From contig CAKZLA010000212.1 in NCBI GenBank assembly GCA_937124525.1, forward strand, positions 1-27,329: 27,329 nucleotides of DNA. The letters run 5' to 3'. The notes under the pieces are model-generated. The model made no database searches. It was given only the letters and a program-made list of their open reading frames with translations, and was not told where the DNA came from. The DNA is from an uncultured Desulfobacterium sp. (GTDB lineage Bacteria; Desulfobacterota; Desulfobacteria; Desulfobacterales; Desulfobacteraceae). Position 1 is the stretch's first letter; each line of letters begins with the position of its first letter. Below are positions 16,479-25,211 of the stretch, in pieces. The position numbers and the translations under genes are program-made.

Positions 16479-18512
16479 ATGAGTAAAAAAACACCCATTT
16501 CCCAGATACGCAATATTGGTATTATGGCCCACATTGATGCGGGCAAAACCACAGTCACCGAACGAATCCTTTATTACACAGGCAAATCCCATAAAATCGG
16601 CGAAGTCCACGATGGGGAAGCTGTCATGGACTGGATGGAGGATGAACAGAACCGGGGCATCACCATCACCTCTGCTGTCACCACCTGTCGGTGGAACAAA
16701 TCCCTGATCCAGATCATAGACACCCCGGGCCACGTGGATTTCACCATTGAAGTAGAGCGTGCACTTCGGGTCCTTGACGGGGCGGTGGGGGTGTTCTGTG
16801 CCGTGGGCGGGGTGGAACCTCAATCGGAAACCGTGTGGCGCCAAGCAGACAAATACGATGTTCCCAGAATTGCCTTTATCAATAAAATGGACCGCACCGG
16901 TGCTGATTTTTTTAAGGTGGTCAACATGATCCAGGAACGTCTCAAGGCCACACCATTGATGCTCCAGATTCCCGTGGGCTCAGAAGATCAATTTTCCGGG
17001 GTGATTGACCTCATCTCCATGGAACAGATCACTTGGGATGACGAAACCCTGGGGGCGGAATTTTCCAAAGGCCCCATTGAATCGGACATGGAACCCCAGG
17101 CCCTTGAATACAGGGAAGCATTTCTGGAAGCCCTGTCCGAGGTGGATGACACCATCATGGAAAAATACCTTGGGGAAGAGGACATTTCCATAAAAGAACT
17201 CCAGGATGCCATCCGATCTGCCACCATCTCCCGGGCACTGGTTCCGGTGATGTGCGGCACTGCTTTAAAAAATAAAGGCATACAACCCCTTTTAAATGCC
17301 ATTGAAAATTTTCTGCCAAGCCCCCAAGATATCCCTCCAGTGAAGGGCATCCACCCACACACAGAAAAAATTGTTGAATATCCTGCCCACAAAACGGCCC
17401 CCCTTTCCGCATTGATTTTCAAGGTTTCCATGATTGAAGGGCGCAAACTCTCCTTTGCAAGGATCTACAGCGGAACCCTCAAGGCCGGTGAAGATGTATT
17501 CAACCCCACCCTGAACAAAAAAGAAAAAATATCCCGGATTCTTAAAATGCACGCCAACAAGCGGGAACGGGTGGAAGAGGCCTATGCCGGGGACATCGTG
17601 GGCATCCTGGGACTGAAGAAAAGTTCCACCGGGGAGACCCTGTGCTCCTCCAAAGACCAGGTGCTTCTGGAGAAAATGGAGTTTGATAAACCCGTCATCT
17701 CCATTGCCATTGAGCCCAGAACCCATGCTGACCAAGAAAAACTCGAAGAGGTGCTGGAAAAATTCACCATTGAAGACCCCACATTAAAAGTGAATACCGA
17801 CGAGGACACAGGCCAGACAATACTGTCCGGCATGGGGGAGCTCCACCTTGAAATCATCATCAGCCGCATGAAAAGAGAATTTAAAACAGATGTAAATGTG
17901 GGCAGTCCCCAGGTGGTTTACAGAGAAAGCATGGATGCCCCCTCCACCGGACATTCTCTTTTTGACAGGGAAATTGCCGGGAAACAGCATTTTGCAGAAA
18001 TAACCCTGGAGTTGTCCCCCCTGGAGCGTGATAAAGGCGTTGAATTTGTCTTCCAGGCCCCGGAAGACTCCATGCCTGAAAGTTATATTTCTGCCGTGGA
18101 AAAAGGGGCAAGGGAGGCCTTGGAAGGTGGTTTTCTCAAGGGATATCCCATGGTGGACACCCGGATCACTGTCAAGGATGCCTCATGCCGGGAATCCCAG
18201 AGTTCCGAACTTGGATTTTCCGTGTGTGCCTCCATGGCCTGTAGAAATGCCATGGAACAAGGAGCCGTGCACCTGCTTCAGCCCATTATGGATGTGGAGG
18301 TGCTGGTACCGGATAATTACATGGGGGAAGCAATTGGTGACTTAAACACCCGGGGGGGTAAAGTTGAATCCATTGAATCCAGAAGTGACATCCAGGTGAT
18401 CAGTGCCACGGTTCCCCTATCCAAAATGTTTGGTTACTCCACGGCATTGAGATCTGCCACCCAGGGCAGGGGAACCTTTTCCATGAAATTTTCCCGATTT
18501 GACAAGGAATAG
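16479..18512 (+). CDS. fusA: Translation elongation factor G
   Basis: This 677-residue GTPase catalyses ribosome translocation, and with RRF it helps recycle ribosomes. G motifs are complete: AHIDAGKTT (G1), RGITITSA (switch I), DTPGHVDF (G3), NKMDR (G4) and CGTALKNKG (G5). Domain II, the [14 protein letters not shown] segment of domain III and the domain IV/V regions follow in the normal order. The protein is slightly shorter than typical EF-G (about 690-700). It stands alone rather than in a str operon with rpsL, rpsG and tuf, so it may be a second EF-G paralogue; many deltaproteobacteria carry more than one. The ATG at 16479 has AAGCAGG upstream. It is convergent with the M48 protease gene, and no clear terminator is visible in the 230 bases between them. 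Confidence 0.95.
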   Translation: MSKKTPISQIRNIGIMAHIDAGKTTVTERILYYTGKSHKIGEVHDGEAVMDWMEDEQNRGITITSAVTTCRWNKSLIQIIDTPGHVDFTIEVERALRVLDGAVGVFCAVGGVEPQSETVWRQADKYDVPRIAFINKMDRTGADFFKVVNMIQERLKATPLMLQIPVGSEDQFSGVIDLISMEQITWDDETLGAEFSKGPIESDMEPQALEYREAFLEALSEVDDTIMEKYLGEEDISIKELQDAIRSATISRALVPVMCGTALKNKGIQPLLNAIENFLPSPQDIPPVKGIHPHTEKIVEYPAHKTAPLSALIFKVSMIEGRKLSFARIYSGTLKAGEDVFNPTLNKKEKISRILKMHANKRERVEEAYAGDIVGILGLKKSSTGETLCSSKDQVLLEKMEFDKPVISIAIEPRTHADQEKLEEVLEKFTIEDPTLKVNTDEDTGQTILSGMGELHLEIIISRMKREFKTDVNVGSPQVVYRESMDAPSTGHSLFDREIAGKQHFAEITLELSPLERDKGVEFVFQAPEDSMPESYISAVEKGAREALEGGFLKGYPMVDTRITVKDASCRESQSSELGFSVCASMACRNAMEQGAVHLLQPIMDVEVLVPDNYMGEAIGDLNTRGGKVESIESRSDIQVISATVPLSKMFGYSTALRSATQGRGTFSMKFSRFDKE

Positions 18513-18742
18513 TGCGTAATACACCAAATCTTAAATCTATCGGAGGATAACGCAACTGAAAAAGCCCTGATACTCAAAAAAATTTTCACGAATATCCCCG
18601 AGGAATTTATGATCCGGTGTAGTAGATCCAAGGCAAATGCATAGCCGAATTAAAATTTAGGATTGATGATCTTGTAAAAAGTCAGAGATCCATTCACCGG
18701 AGAAACCACCTTCCTGAAAAGACAAATACGGTTATGCTATGA

Positions 18743-20143
18743 TCAGGCCTTTTTTTTCTTTTCCATCTTCCCAAGAATCTCCCGGGCGGTTGTTTTCATC
18801 TCTCCATCGGGAAGCAGATCAACACTTTTTTTCAAATGAAAAACCGCATTTTTAAAGGAGTTAATTTCATGGTAGTAGCGACCCAGGTAATAATGAGTCT
18901 CATCTGTCCGCTTCTTTTGTCTGACCAGATCAGCCATGAAATAATAGGACTTGGGAAACACATCCCCAGCTGTTTGTATGGTTTTTAATAACCCCCGTTC
19001 CCCTTTATCTCCATCCCCCATCATCCAAAGCGCCCAGGCCCGGTAATAAATGGTCTGGGTGGCAATGGCCGGTATTTTTTCAAGGCCTCCCATGAGATCA
19101 AAGGCTTTTTTACCATCTCCGGCCAATAGATATATGTGGCCTGCCTCCAGGAGGAGATAAGGGTCAAACACCCTCTGGGCCAGTGCCTGGCGTACATGCA
19201 CCAGGGCTTCATCCAATCGAGACACCCGGGACAGTAAAACCGCCATCCCATAATGCACCGCAGGGTCATCTGGATTTTTTTCCAGAAGATGAATAAATTT
19301 TTGCTCTGTTTCATCCACTTCCCCATAAAGGCCAGCCAGACGATATTTCACCAGATCAAAACGAAAGGGATCAATGCCATTATTGGCTTTAGTCTCATCC
19401 CCATGTTGATCCAGCCAGGAAGAAATATAAACAATGCGCTCAGCAGAACCGGGATGGGTCTTCAGGTATCCAGGAATTTTCTCAGACCCATACCAATCCT
19501 GGGAACGAATTTTTTCAAGACCTGTCAACAATCCCCGGGGGGAAAAAGAGGCGGCCTGGGTCAGAAGAATCCCCTTTTGATCCGCCTCGGTTTCATTTTC
19601 CCGGCTGTAGGCCAGCATGGAGGTCTGTCCCGCCGCCATGGACCCCATGACCACGGCCTGTCCGGCATCAGAACCACCGGCAACCCCCACCAATACCCCT
19701 GCCAGTACCCCTGCCAGGGTCCCCATATTCACCACCTTGGACCGGTCTATCATCTGGGAGACATGGCGACATGCGGCATGGGCCGACTCATGACCAAGAA
19801 TTCCGGCCAATTCATCCACATTATCAAGAGAGGTGATCAAACCCCGGTGCACAAAGATATTCCCCCCGGGGGTGGCAAAGGCATTAAACTGACCATCATC
19901 CACAATGTAAAATGAGAAAGGAAACGGCTGGGGGGGCAAATGGTCAACAATGCGTCTTCCCACCTCGGATACAAGGGCCACAGACATGGGATCTTTGATG
20001 AGTTTATTCTGCTTGGAGATGGCTTTCATGAACTCCCCGGCCATCTTTTTTTCCTCGGAAATGGAGATGGCCCATGCAAAATTAACCTGTGAGTGTAAAA
20101 AAATCAAAATAAACACCCACAATACTTTTCTCCCCGTTGTCAT
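18743..20143 (-). CDS. M48 family metalloprotease with C-terminal TPRs, BepA-like
   Basis: This 466-residue periplasmic protein has a signal peptide (cleavage after about residue 25, AWA). The M48 domain carries the zinc motif HESAH (118-122) and the third ligand in ENETEAD (Glu184). The substrate-gate NAFATPGG and FVHRGLI segments precede it, and a Gly/Ala-rich hydrophobic stretch lies between the zinc motifs. From about residue 285 to the end there are TPR repeats. This architecture matches BepA/YfgC, an outer-membrane assembly protease and chaperone that checks stalled BAM/LptD substrates. A role in envelope quality control is the best inference. GGGAG is present before the ATG. It is divergent from the HTH-cupin gene. 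Confidence 0.9.
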   Translation of the reverse strand: MTTGRKVLWVFILIFLHSQVNFAWAISISEEKKMAGEFMKAISKQNKLIKDPMSVALVSEVGRRIVDHLPPQPFPFSFYIVDDGQFNAFATPGGNIFVHRGLITSLDNVDELAGILGHESAHAACRHVSQMIDRSKVVNMGTLAGVLAGVLVGVAGGSDAGQAVVMGSMAAGQTSMLAYSRENETEADQKGILLTQAASFSPRGLLTGLEKIRSQDWYGSEKIPGYLKTHPGSAERIVYISSWLDQHGDETKANNGIDPFRFDLVKYRLAGLYGEVDETEQKFIHLLEKNPDDPAVHYGMAVLLSRVSRLDEALVHVRQALAQRVFDPYLLLEAGHIYLLAGDGKKAFDLMGGLEKIPAIATQTIYYRAWALWMMGDGDKGERGLLKTIQTAGDVFPKSYYFMADLVRQKKRTDETHYYLGRYYHEINSFKNAVFHLKKSVDLLPDGEMKTTAREILGKMEKKKKA

Positions 20144-20344
20144 ATTTAAACTCCCTCATTTTTCATAATCACCACGGATGGGCACATATAATACAAGAAC
20201 ATGGTGCCCTCCCCGCAAATAAATAATAAAAACATCTCCCAGACTTGACTCCTCCCCAGAGTGGCCGATGTTATAACCAACCCCGAGAACCATATCCTAT
20301 TATCTTATACCCAGGATTGAATATCAACCACCTCATCATTTTTT

Positions 20345-20373
20345 TTGACAAGATTATCTTTTTTTATTATAAA
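20345..20373 (+). promoter_or_regulatory. Near-consensus sigma-70 promoter for the HTH-cupin gene
   Basis: TTGACA (20345-20350, perfect) and TATAAA (20368-20373, five of six) are separated by exactly 17 AT-rich bases. Transcription would begin near 20380, some 40 bases before the ATG at 20420. A C8 run (20399-20406) lies in the leader just before the ribosome site. Confidence 0.75.
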
Positions 20374-20419
20374 TCAAGCTTTTGAAATTTTTAACCATCC
20401 CCCCCCAAGAGGAGACACA

Positions 20420-20989
20420 ATGCAAACCGGAAAAGTGAGCCAACGCATCACCTATTTCATGGAAAAAAGAGACATTGACCTGGAAAAGCTTTCCCAACTC
20501 ACGAGTCTTGAGGCTCCATTTTTAAACACCATGCTCACCGACAATGTTTACCCCCCGCTGGGACCTTTGATGAAAATTGCCAGGGCACTGGGAGTCCGTC
20601 TGGGAACCTTTCTGGATGACCAGGATAGCACAGACCCCTTTATTGTTCGACGTCCGGACAGAGAAGCTGAAATCAGCGTGCTCGGTGGCAAGGGGAAACC
20701 TGCAGCCCTGAAATTTTACTCCCTGGGAAAGGGAAAGACCGACCGTCACATGGAACCTTTTTTCGTTGAAATCCTTCCGGAATCTGCCAAAGAAAAAATC
20801 CTTTCTTCCCATGAAGGGGAAGAATTTATTGTGGTACAGCAGGGAAGTATTGAAATCATTTACGGCAAAGAGACTTACCTGCTCAACCAGGGTGACAGCG
20901 TTTATTACAATTCCGTGGTACCGCACTATGTCAGCTGCATGGGGGATGAAAAAGCGGAAATCCTTGCGGTTATCTACATTCCCAAATAA
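20420..20989 (+). CDS. HTH-XRE regulator with C-terminal cupin domain
   Basis: This 189-residue protein has an N-terminal helix-turn-helix of the XRE type (about 5-68, with KLSQLTSL and [12 protein letters not shown]) and a C-terminal cupin barrel (about 110-188). The cupin motifs [12 protein letters not shown] and [14 protein letters not shown] are present. Such regulators bind DNA and sense a small molecule in the cupin pocket. The gene lies 29 bases upstream of an acyl-CoA ligase gene, the recurring HTH-cupin/AMP-ligase pair, so it probably regulates fatty-acid or carboxylate use by that enzyme. The start at 20420 is chosen because AGAGGAGA lies about seven bases before it; the frame extends upstream, but that part overlaps the promoter. 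Confidence 0.9.
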   Translation: MQTGKVSQRITYFMEKRDIDLEKLSQLTSLEAPFLNTMLTDNVYPPLGPLMKIARALGVRLGTFLDDQDSTDPFIVRRPDREAEISVLGGKGKPAALKFYSLGKGKTDRHMEPFFVEILPESAKEKILSSHEGEEFIVVQQGSIEIIYGKETYLLNQGDSVYYNSVVPHYVSCMGDEKAEILAVIYIPK

Positions 20990-21018
20990 GCCAAACCAAT
21001 GACCATGGAGACGATAAA

Positions 21019-22671
21019 ATGGAAACGCAAAAAGGCTTGAGGGAGATCACCCTGGGTCAAATTCTTGATGAAACCGTCAAGAAATATCCAGACAATGAAG
21101 CCATTGTCTATGTAGACAGAGATTTTCGACTCACCTACCGACAATTTGCCGATGTGGTGGATGAGATGGCCAAGGGCCTCATGGCATTGGGGATTAAAAA
21201 AGGCGAAAAGGTTGCCATATGGGCCACCAATATTCCCTACTGGGTCACCCTGCAATTTGCAACGGCCAAAATCGGTGCCATCTTGTTAACGGTGAACACC
21301 AACTATAAAAAAGCGGAACTTTCTTACCTCCTTGAGCAGTCAGAAACGGAAAATATCTTTCTCATTGATGGCTTCCAGGACACCGACTATGTCAACACCC
21401 TTTACGAACTGGTACCGGAGCTAAAAACCCAGCAGCGGGGAGGTCTTTCATCGAAAAAATACCCCCACCTGAAACGGGTTTGTTTCCTGGGCCAAGAAAA
21501 GCACCGGGGCATGTACTCCATCCCGGAAATCCGGGGATTAAACACCATTGTATCAGATGAAGAATATCAGGCAAGACAAGAATCTCTAAATCCCCATGAT
21601 GTGGTAAACATGCAGTACACTTCGGGTACCACAGGCTTTCCCAAGGGGGTCATGCTCAGCCATTACAACATTGGCAACAACGGCTTCTGGATTGGTGAAA
21701 ATCAAAATTTTTCAGAAAAAGACCGCCTGTGCCTGCCCGTGCCCCTGTTCCACTGTTTTGGCTGTGTGCTGGGGGTCCTTGCCGCTGTGACCCATGGTAC
21801 CTCCATGGTAATTCTGGAAGGGTTTGATCCCCTGCTGGTCATGGCATCGGTGGAGCAGGAAGGCTGCACCGCCCTTTATGGCGTACCCACCATGTTCATT
21901 GCCCTGCTGGAAAATCCCCTGTTTTCCAAATTTGACTTTTCCACCCTTAGAACCGGTATTATGGCAGGCTCCAATTGTCCGGTGGAGATCATGAAACAGG
22001 TCATTGAAAAAATGAACATGTCCGAGATTACCATCTGTTATGGCCTCACCGAAGGCTCTCCGGTGATGACCTATACCCGCATCCATGATGAACTTCAAAA
22101 ACGGGTGGAAACCGTGGGCCAGGCCCTGCCCCACATTGAAGTCAAGATAATTGATCTGGAAACCGGTGATACCCTGCCCCCCAATACCCAGGGGGAGGTG
22201 TGCTGCCGGGGCTACAACGTCATGAAAGGCTACTACAACAATCCTGATGCCACCGCCGAAGCCGTGGACAAAGACCAATGGCTTCATTCCGGCGATCTTG
22301 GCATATTGGACCCCGACGGATTTCTTTCCATCACCGGTCGACATAAAGATATGATCATCCGGGGCGGTGAAAATATCTACCCCAAAGAGATTGAAGAATT
22401 TCTTTACCGCATGGAGGGGGTCCAGGATATCCAGGTGGCTGCAGTTCCCAGTGAGAAGTACGGCGAAGAGGTGGGGGCATTCATTATTCGCAAAAAAGAG
22501 TCGGACATTGAGGAGAGTGATATAAAGGATTTTTGCCGGGGGAACATCAGCCGACATAAAATCCCCCGATATGTATCCTTTGTAGAGGGCTACCCCATGA
22601 CCGCCAGTGGTAAAATTCAAAAGTACAAATTAACGGAAATGTCAGAAACCATTTGGCCGGATCGAAGGTAG
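21019..22671 (+). CDS. AMP-forming acyl-CoA synthetase
   Basis: This 550-residue member of the ANL superfamily activates a carboxylic acid with ATP to an acyl-AMP and then transfers it to CoA. Visible motifs are the P-loop [12 protein letters not shown] (200-211), the YGLTEGSP adenine-binding segment near 345, [20 protein letters not shown] at the hinge (about 437-456), and the C-terminal catalytic Lys in SGKIQKYKL (about 533). Length and overall sequence resemble medium/long-chain fatty-acid CoA ligases; chain-length specificity cannot be stated. It is co-transcribed with the HTH-cupin regulator (29-base gap, GGAGA ribosome site). Acyl activation feeding beta-oxidation fits a sulfate reducer that uses fatty acids. 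Confidence 0.93.
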   Translation: METQKGLREITLGQILDETVKKYPDNEAIVYVDRDFRLTYRQFADVVDEMAKGLMALGIKKGEKVAIWATNIPYWVTLQFATAKIGAILLTVNTNYKKAELSYLLEQSETENIFLIDGFQDTDYVNTLYELVPELKTQQRGGLSSKKYPHLKRVCFLGQEKHRGMYSIPEIRGLNTIVSDEEYQARQESLNPHDVVNMQYTSGTTGFPKGVMLSHYNIGNNGFWIGENQNFSEKDRLCLPVPLFHCFGCVLGVLAAVTHGTSMVILEGFDPLLVMASVEQEGCTALYGVPTMFIALLENPLFSKFDFSTLRTGIMAGSNCPVEIMKQVIEKMNMSEITICYGLTEGSPVMTYTRIHDELQKRVETVGQALPHIEVKIIDLETGDTLPPNTQGEVCCRGYNVMKGYYNNPDATAEAVDKDQWLHSGDLGILDPDGFLSITGRHKDMIIRGGENIYPKEIEEFLYRMEGVQDIQVAAVPSEKYGEEVGAFIIRKKESDIEESDIKDFCRGNISRHKIPRYVSFVEGYPMTASGKIQKYKLTEMSETIWPDRR

Positions 22672-22715
22672 TCAGCACTTATTCTCCACTGCTGCAACTC
22701 TTCGCCAGACCCCTT

Positions 22716-22838
22716 CTGAATCTCTGATTCAGGAGGAGGCGTTGACTCCTATCAAAGATTTAGGCTAACCCACTTAAGCTTGGACAGTTTGTAAAACAAA
22801 TGGCTTGGATAGCCTTGATCTGCATAGTCATCAAGGCT
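22716..22838. repeat. Two hairpins in the gap between the ligase and PilZ-LuxR genes
   Basis: CTGAATC/GATTCAG (22716-22732) extends to 11 bp with one wobble pair. AGCCTTGAT/ATCAAGGCT (22811-22838) is a 9-bp perfect stem. Neither is followed by a good U tract, so they are not clear intrinsic terminators; they may be structured 3' ends of the ligase mRNA. Confidence 0.35.
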
Positions 22839-22865
22839 AAAATTCGTCCCGCTTTAGGGGCGTAG

Positions 22866-22914
22866 CCCAAAAATTTAAACAACATCTTGCTCAGGAGACC
22901 TCCAGAGCAAGATG
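22866..22914 (-). terminator. Terminator overlapping the end of the PilZ-LuxR gene
   Basis: CATCTTGCTC (22883-22892) and GAGCAAGATG (22905-22914) form a 10-bp perfect stem that includes the last codons and the stop of the minus-strand gene. On that strand it is followed by TTGTTTAAATTTTT. The U-rich tail is interrupted, so moderate confidence. Confidence 0.55.
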
Positions 22915-23439
22915 CTTTGCAGCCCACAGGGCAGCTTGCAATCTACCGCTGACATTAATTTTCTGAAAAATATTGTGCAGATGGCTTTTCACGGTATGGG
23001 GACTGATGTAAAGCGCCTCGGCAATCTGACGGTTGGAAGCACCCTGGGCAATTTGCTCCAATATCTCCTGTTCCCTGGGGGTTAAAATGGTATTCTGAGA
23101 TACCTTTTTTTTATCAGGCCCATATTCAAAATCAGCCTCTCCCTGGAAAGAAAATGCTGTGCCCTTTTCCGTTGATCGCACCACCCTCCCCCTGACTGAT
23201 ACCCGGGCACGACTGCCCGCTGGCCCAAGGTAACCCAGAGGAATATCAAGATTCAACTCCATCACCATGCCCACCTCCAGGCCATTACCCGGATTTACCA
23301 AGGCACCGGTGGAAGAGATATCTTTGCTTCGAAGATTCATGGTGCCCTGGGAATGGGTCTCTCCCTCCACAAATTTTAATTGAACCGGGATCTCAAGATC
23401 AAACCGCTCAACTGCCCTTTTATTCTCCATGGATTCCAC
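22891..23439 (-). CDS. PilZ-LuxR fusion transcriptional regulator
   Basis: This 182-residue protein joins an N-terminal PilZ domain (about 5-110) to a C-terminal LuxR/GerE helix-turn-helix (about 117-175). The PilZ domain has both c-di-GMP-binding signatures: RAVER (RxxxR, Arg8 and Arg12) and DISSTG (DxSxxG, 40-45). The HTH has [34 protein letters not shown] and the usual dimer helix. It is therefore a predicted transcription factor that responds directly to c-di-GMP, conceptually like VpsT or MrkH but with a different domain layout. Start choice: GTG at 23439 has AAAGGGG eight bases upstream; GTG 23448 and ATG 23430 are worse placed. It lies downstream of the NtrC-type regulator on the same strand, after a 168-base gap. 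Confidence 0.9.
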   Translation of the reverse strand: MESMENKRAVERFDLEIPVQLKFVEGETHSQGTMNLRSKDISSTGALVNPGNGLEVGMVMELNLDIPLGYLGPAGSRARVSVRGRVVRSTEKGTAFSFQGEADFEYGPDKKKVSQNTILTPREQEILEQIAQGASNRQIAEALYISPHTVKSHLHNIFQKINVSGRLQAALWAAKHLALEVS

Positions 23440-23607
23440 GATGCACACCCCTTTTTATAAAAAATCGGCAAAAACGCCCCTGGGTCTTCAGCTCAGAATT
23501 GTTGACTGTCTATCCCCATCCATTGCCTTGTAACCTCAGTATATCTTAGAGGACACTGCATTCCCTGTCAATGTGTGCCAGCATATTTACACCCCTGATT
23601 AATTAAT

Positions 23608-24978
23608 CTATGCCCTGCCGTATTGTTTCAATTTTTTCAACAAAGTTTTTCTGGTAATTCCCAGTCGCCGGGCCGCCTCACTGCGATTTCCACCGGCCGA
23701 ATCCAGGGTCTGTAGCACGGCCTCCCGCTCTACTTCAACCAAAGGGATATCCTTCATGGGCAAATGGCTTACCAGCCCAGATTGATCTTCTCCAACTCCC
23801 TCATCCCCCGGGGCAAAGGGAAGATCGTCAAAGGTGATATATTGGGACCGGGCCAGCACCACACATCGTTCCACACAGTTCATAAGCTCTCTGACATTCC
23901 CCGGCCAGGCGTAATGAATCATGGCCTCCATGGCCTCCGGTGCAAACCCTTTGATATCCCGATGATTTTTTTCAGCAAACTTTTTAAGAAAATAAAGAGC
24001 CAGCTCTGGAACATCCTCCCGCCGCTCACCCAGTGCTGGAATGGACAGGCGTACCACATTCAGGCGAAAAAAAAGATCTTCACGAAAGGTGCCCTGGGCC
24101 ACCATGTCCGCCAAATCCCTGTTGGTGGAGGCAATGACCCGGACGTCCACCTTTATATTTTTATCCCCCCCCACAGGGGTAACCTCCTTTTCCTGGAGAA
24201 CCCGTAACAGCTTTGCCTGCATGGCAAGGGTCATCTCTCCTATTTCATCCAGCAGGATGCTGCCGCCATGGGCCTCCCGGAACCGCCCCTTTCGCTGACG
24301 TTCCGCCCCGGTAAAGGCCCCCCGTTCATGGCCAAACAATTCCGATTCCAGCAGGGTTTCCGTGATGGCGGCGCAATTGATGCGCACAAAGGGGGCAGCC
24401 TTTCTGGGACTGTTAAAGTGCACCGCCCCGGCAATGAGCTCCTTACCCGTACCCGAAGCCCCTGTGATGAGAATATTTGCATCCGAAGAGGCCACCATCT
24501 CAACTGTGTCCAAAAGGGTATTCATGGCAGCGCTGCGACCAATAATTCGCTCCCGGTCAAAGCCCTTTCCCAGCCGTTGCTTCAGGGTTTCATTTTCCTG
24601 TTTCAGATAAATGCTTTCCAATATGCGGGCCATGGTTAATTTTAGTTTCTCAAAATCCAGGGGTTTGGTCAGGTAATCACAGGCCCCTTTTTTAAGGGCA
24701 TTCACAGCGGTTTCCACGGAAGAATAGGCTGTCATGATCACCACCGGTAAAGAAGGATTGTATTGATGAATGGCCTCCAGAGCCTCCATTCCAGACATGT
24801 TCACCATGCGCATATCCATCAGAACAATATCAAACCCACCCTCCTGAACTTTTTTTACCCCCACCGTGCCATCGTCGGCCAGGGCGATTTCATACCCCCA
24901 TCCGCTGAGAAGCGTTTTTAACATGCTTCGATGCCCGGCATCATCATCCACAACCAGCACCCTCTTTTTTTCTTTCAT
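23608..24978 (-). CDS. NtrC-family sigma-54-dependent response regulator
   Basis: This 456-residue regulator has a receiver domain (1-120; acidic pocket DDD, phospho-acceptor Asp55, Lys105). Its sigma-54 AAA+ domain (about 144-375) has Walker A GASGTGKE (173-180), GAFTGA (220-225) for contact with sigma-54, Walker B ILLDEIGE and the R-finger region FREDLFFRLNVV. The C-terminal Fis-type HTH (about 415-455, GNRSEAARRLGITRKTLLKKL) completes it. It should activate sigma-54 promoters when phosphorylated by the kinase encoded just upstream. I found no convincing -24/-12 site (GG-N10-GC) in the gaps of this window, so its targets are probably elsewhere. It is of the ZraR/AtoC type. Confidence 0.95.
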   Translation of the reverse strand: MKEKKRVLVVDDDAGHRSMLKTLLSGWGYEIALADDGTVGVKKVQEGGFDIVLMDMRMVNMSGMEALEAIHQYNPSLPVVIMTAYSSVETAVNALKKGACDYLTKPLDFEKLKLTMARILESIYLKQENETLKQRLGKGFDRERIIGRSAAMNTLLDTVEMVASSDANILITGASGTGKELIAGAVHFNSPRKAAPFVRINCAAITETLLESELFGHERGAFTGAERQRKGRFREAHGGSILLDEIGEMTLAMQAKLLRVLQEKEVTPVGGDKNIKVDVRVIASTNRDLADMVAQGTFREDLFFRLNVVRLSIPALGERREDVPELALYFLKKFAEKNHRDIKGFAPEAMEAMIHYAWPGNVRELMNCVERCVVLARSQYITFDDLPFAPGDEGVGEDQSGLVSHLPMKDIPLVEVEREAVLQTLDSAGGNRSEAARRLGITRKTLLKKLKQYGRA

Positions 24979-25039
24979 ATCTGCCTGCCATCCCGTGTCT
25001 TTTTCTGGTTATTCCATGATCCATTCTTTAAAGAAACGT

Positions 25040-25211
25040 CCCAAGTTTAGCTTATGGAGCGTTATAAATCCCCATCCAACGCAAGCCATGTATTCCCAAA
25101 ATGATGCCCATAAGCCAATCCTGTCCCCTCTGTCCCCTCCCCAATATGTCGACATACAAACAAAACTGGCTCATTGGGTAAAAACCAGTAGGCACACTCT
25201 TTTTGTATATA
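25040..25211. other. Gap between kinase and regulator genes with a short tandem motif
   Basis: The kinase and response regulator genes are 233 bases apart, longer than usual for a pair on one strand. No coding region is seen. At about 25119-25140 the minus strand carries a tandem AGGGGACAG AGGGGACAG motif; no other structure is recognised. Confidence 0.4.

Noticed and set aside
19253..19915. 220-codon open frame on the plus strand
   Set aside because: Antisense to the M48 protease gene, including its HExxH motif; no domain features.
21712..22620. 302-codon open frame on the minus strand inside the acyl-CoA synthetase gene
   Set aside because: It is antisense to a gene with all ANL motifs, its translation has no recognisable domain and it is rich in His/Gly as expected of an antisense shadow.
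24979..25211. Sigma-54 promoter upstream of the response regulator, PEP-CTERM or prsT genes
   Set aside because: I checked the gaps at 2805-2913, 5277-5456, 8349-8526 and 24979-25211 for GG-N10-GC; the nearest candidate, near 2896-2911 on the minus strand, has 12 rather than 10 bases between the GG and GC.
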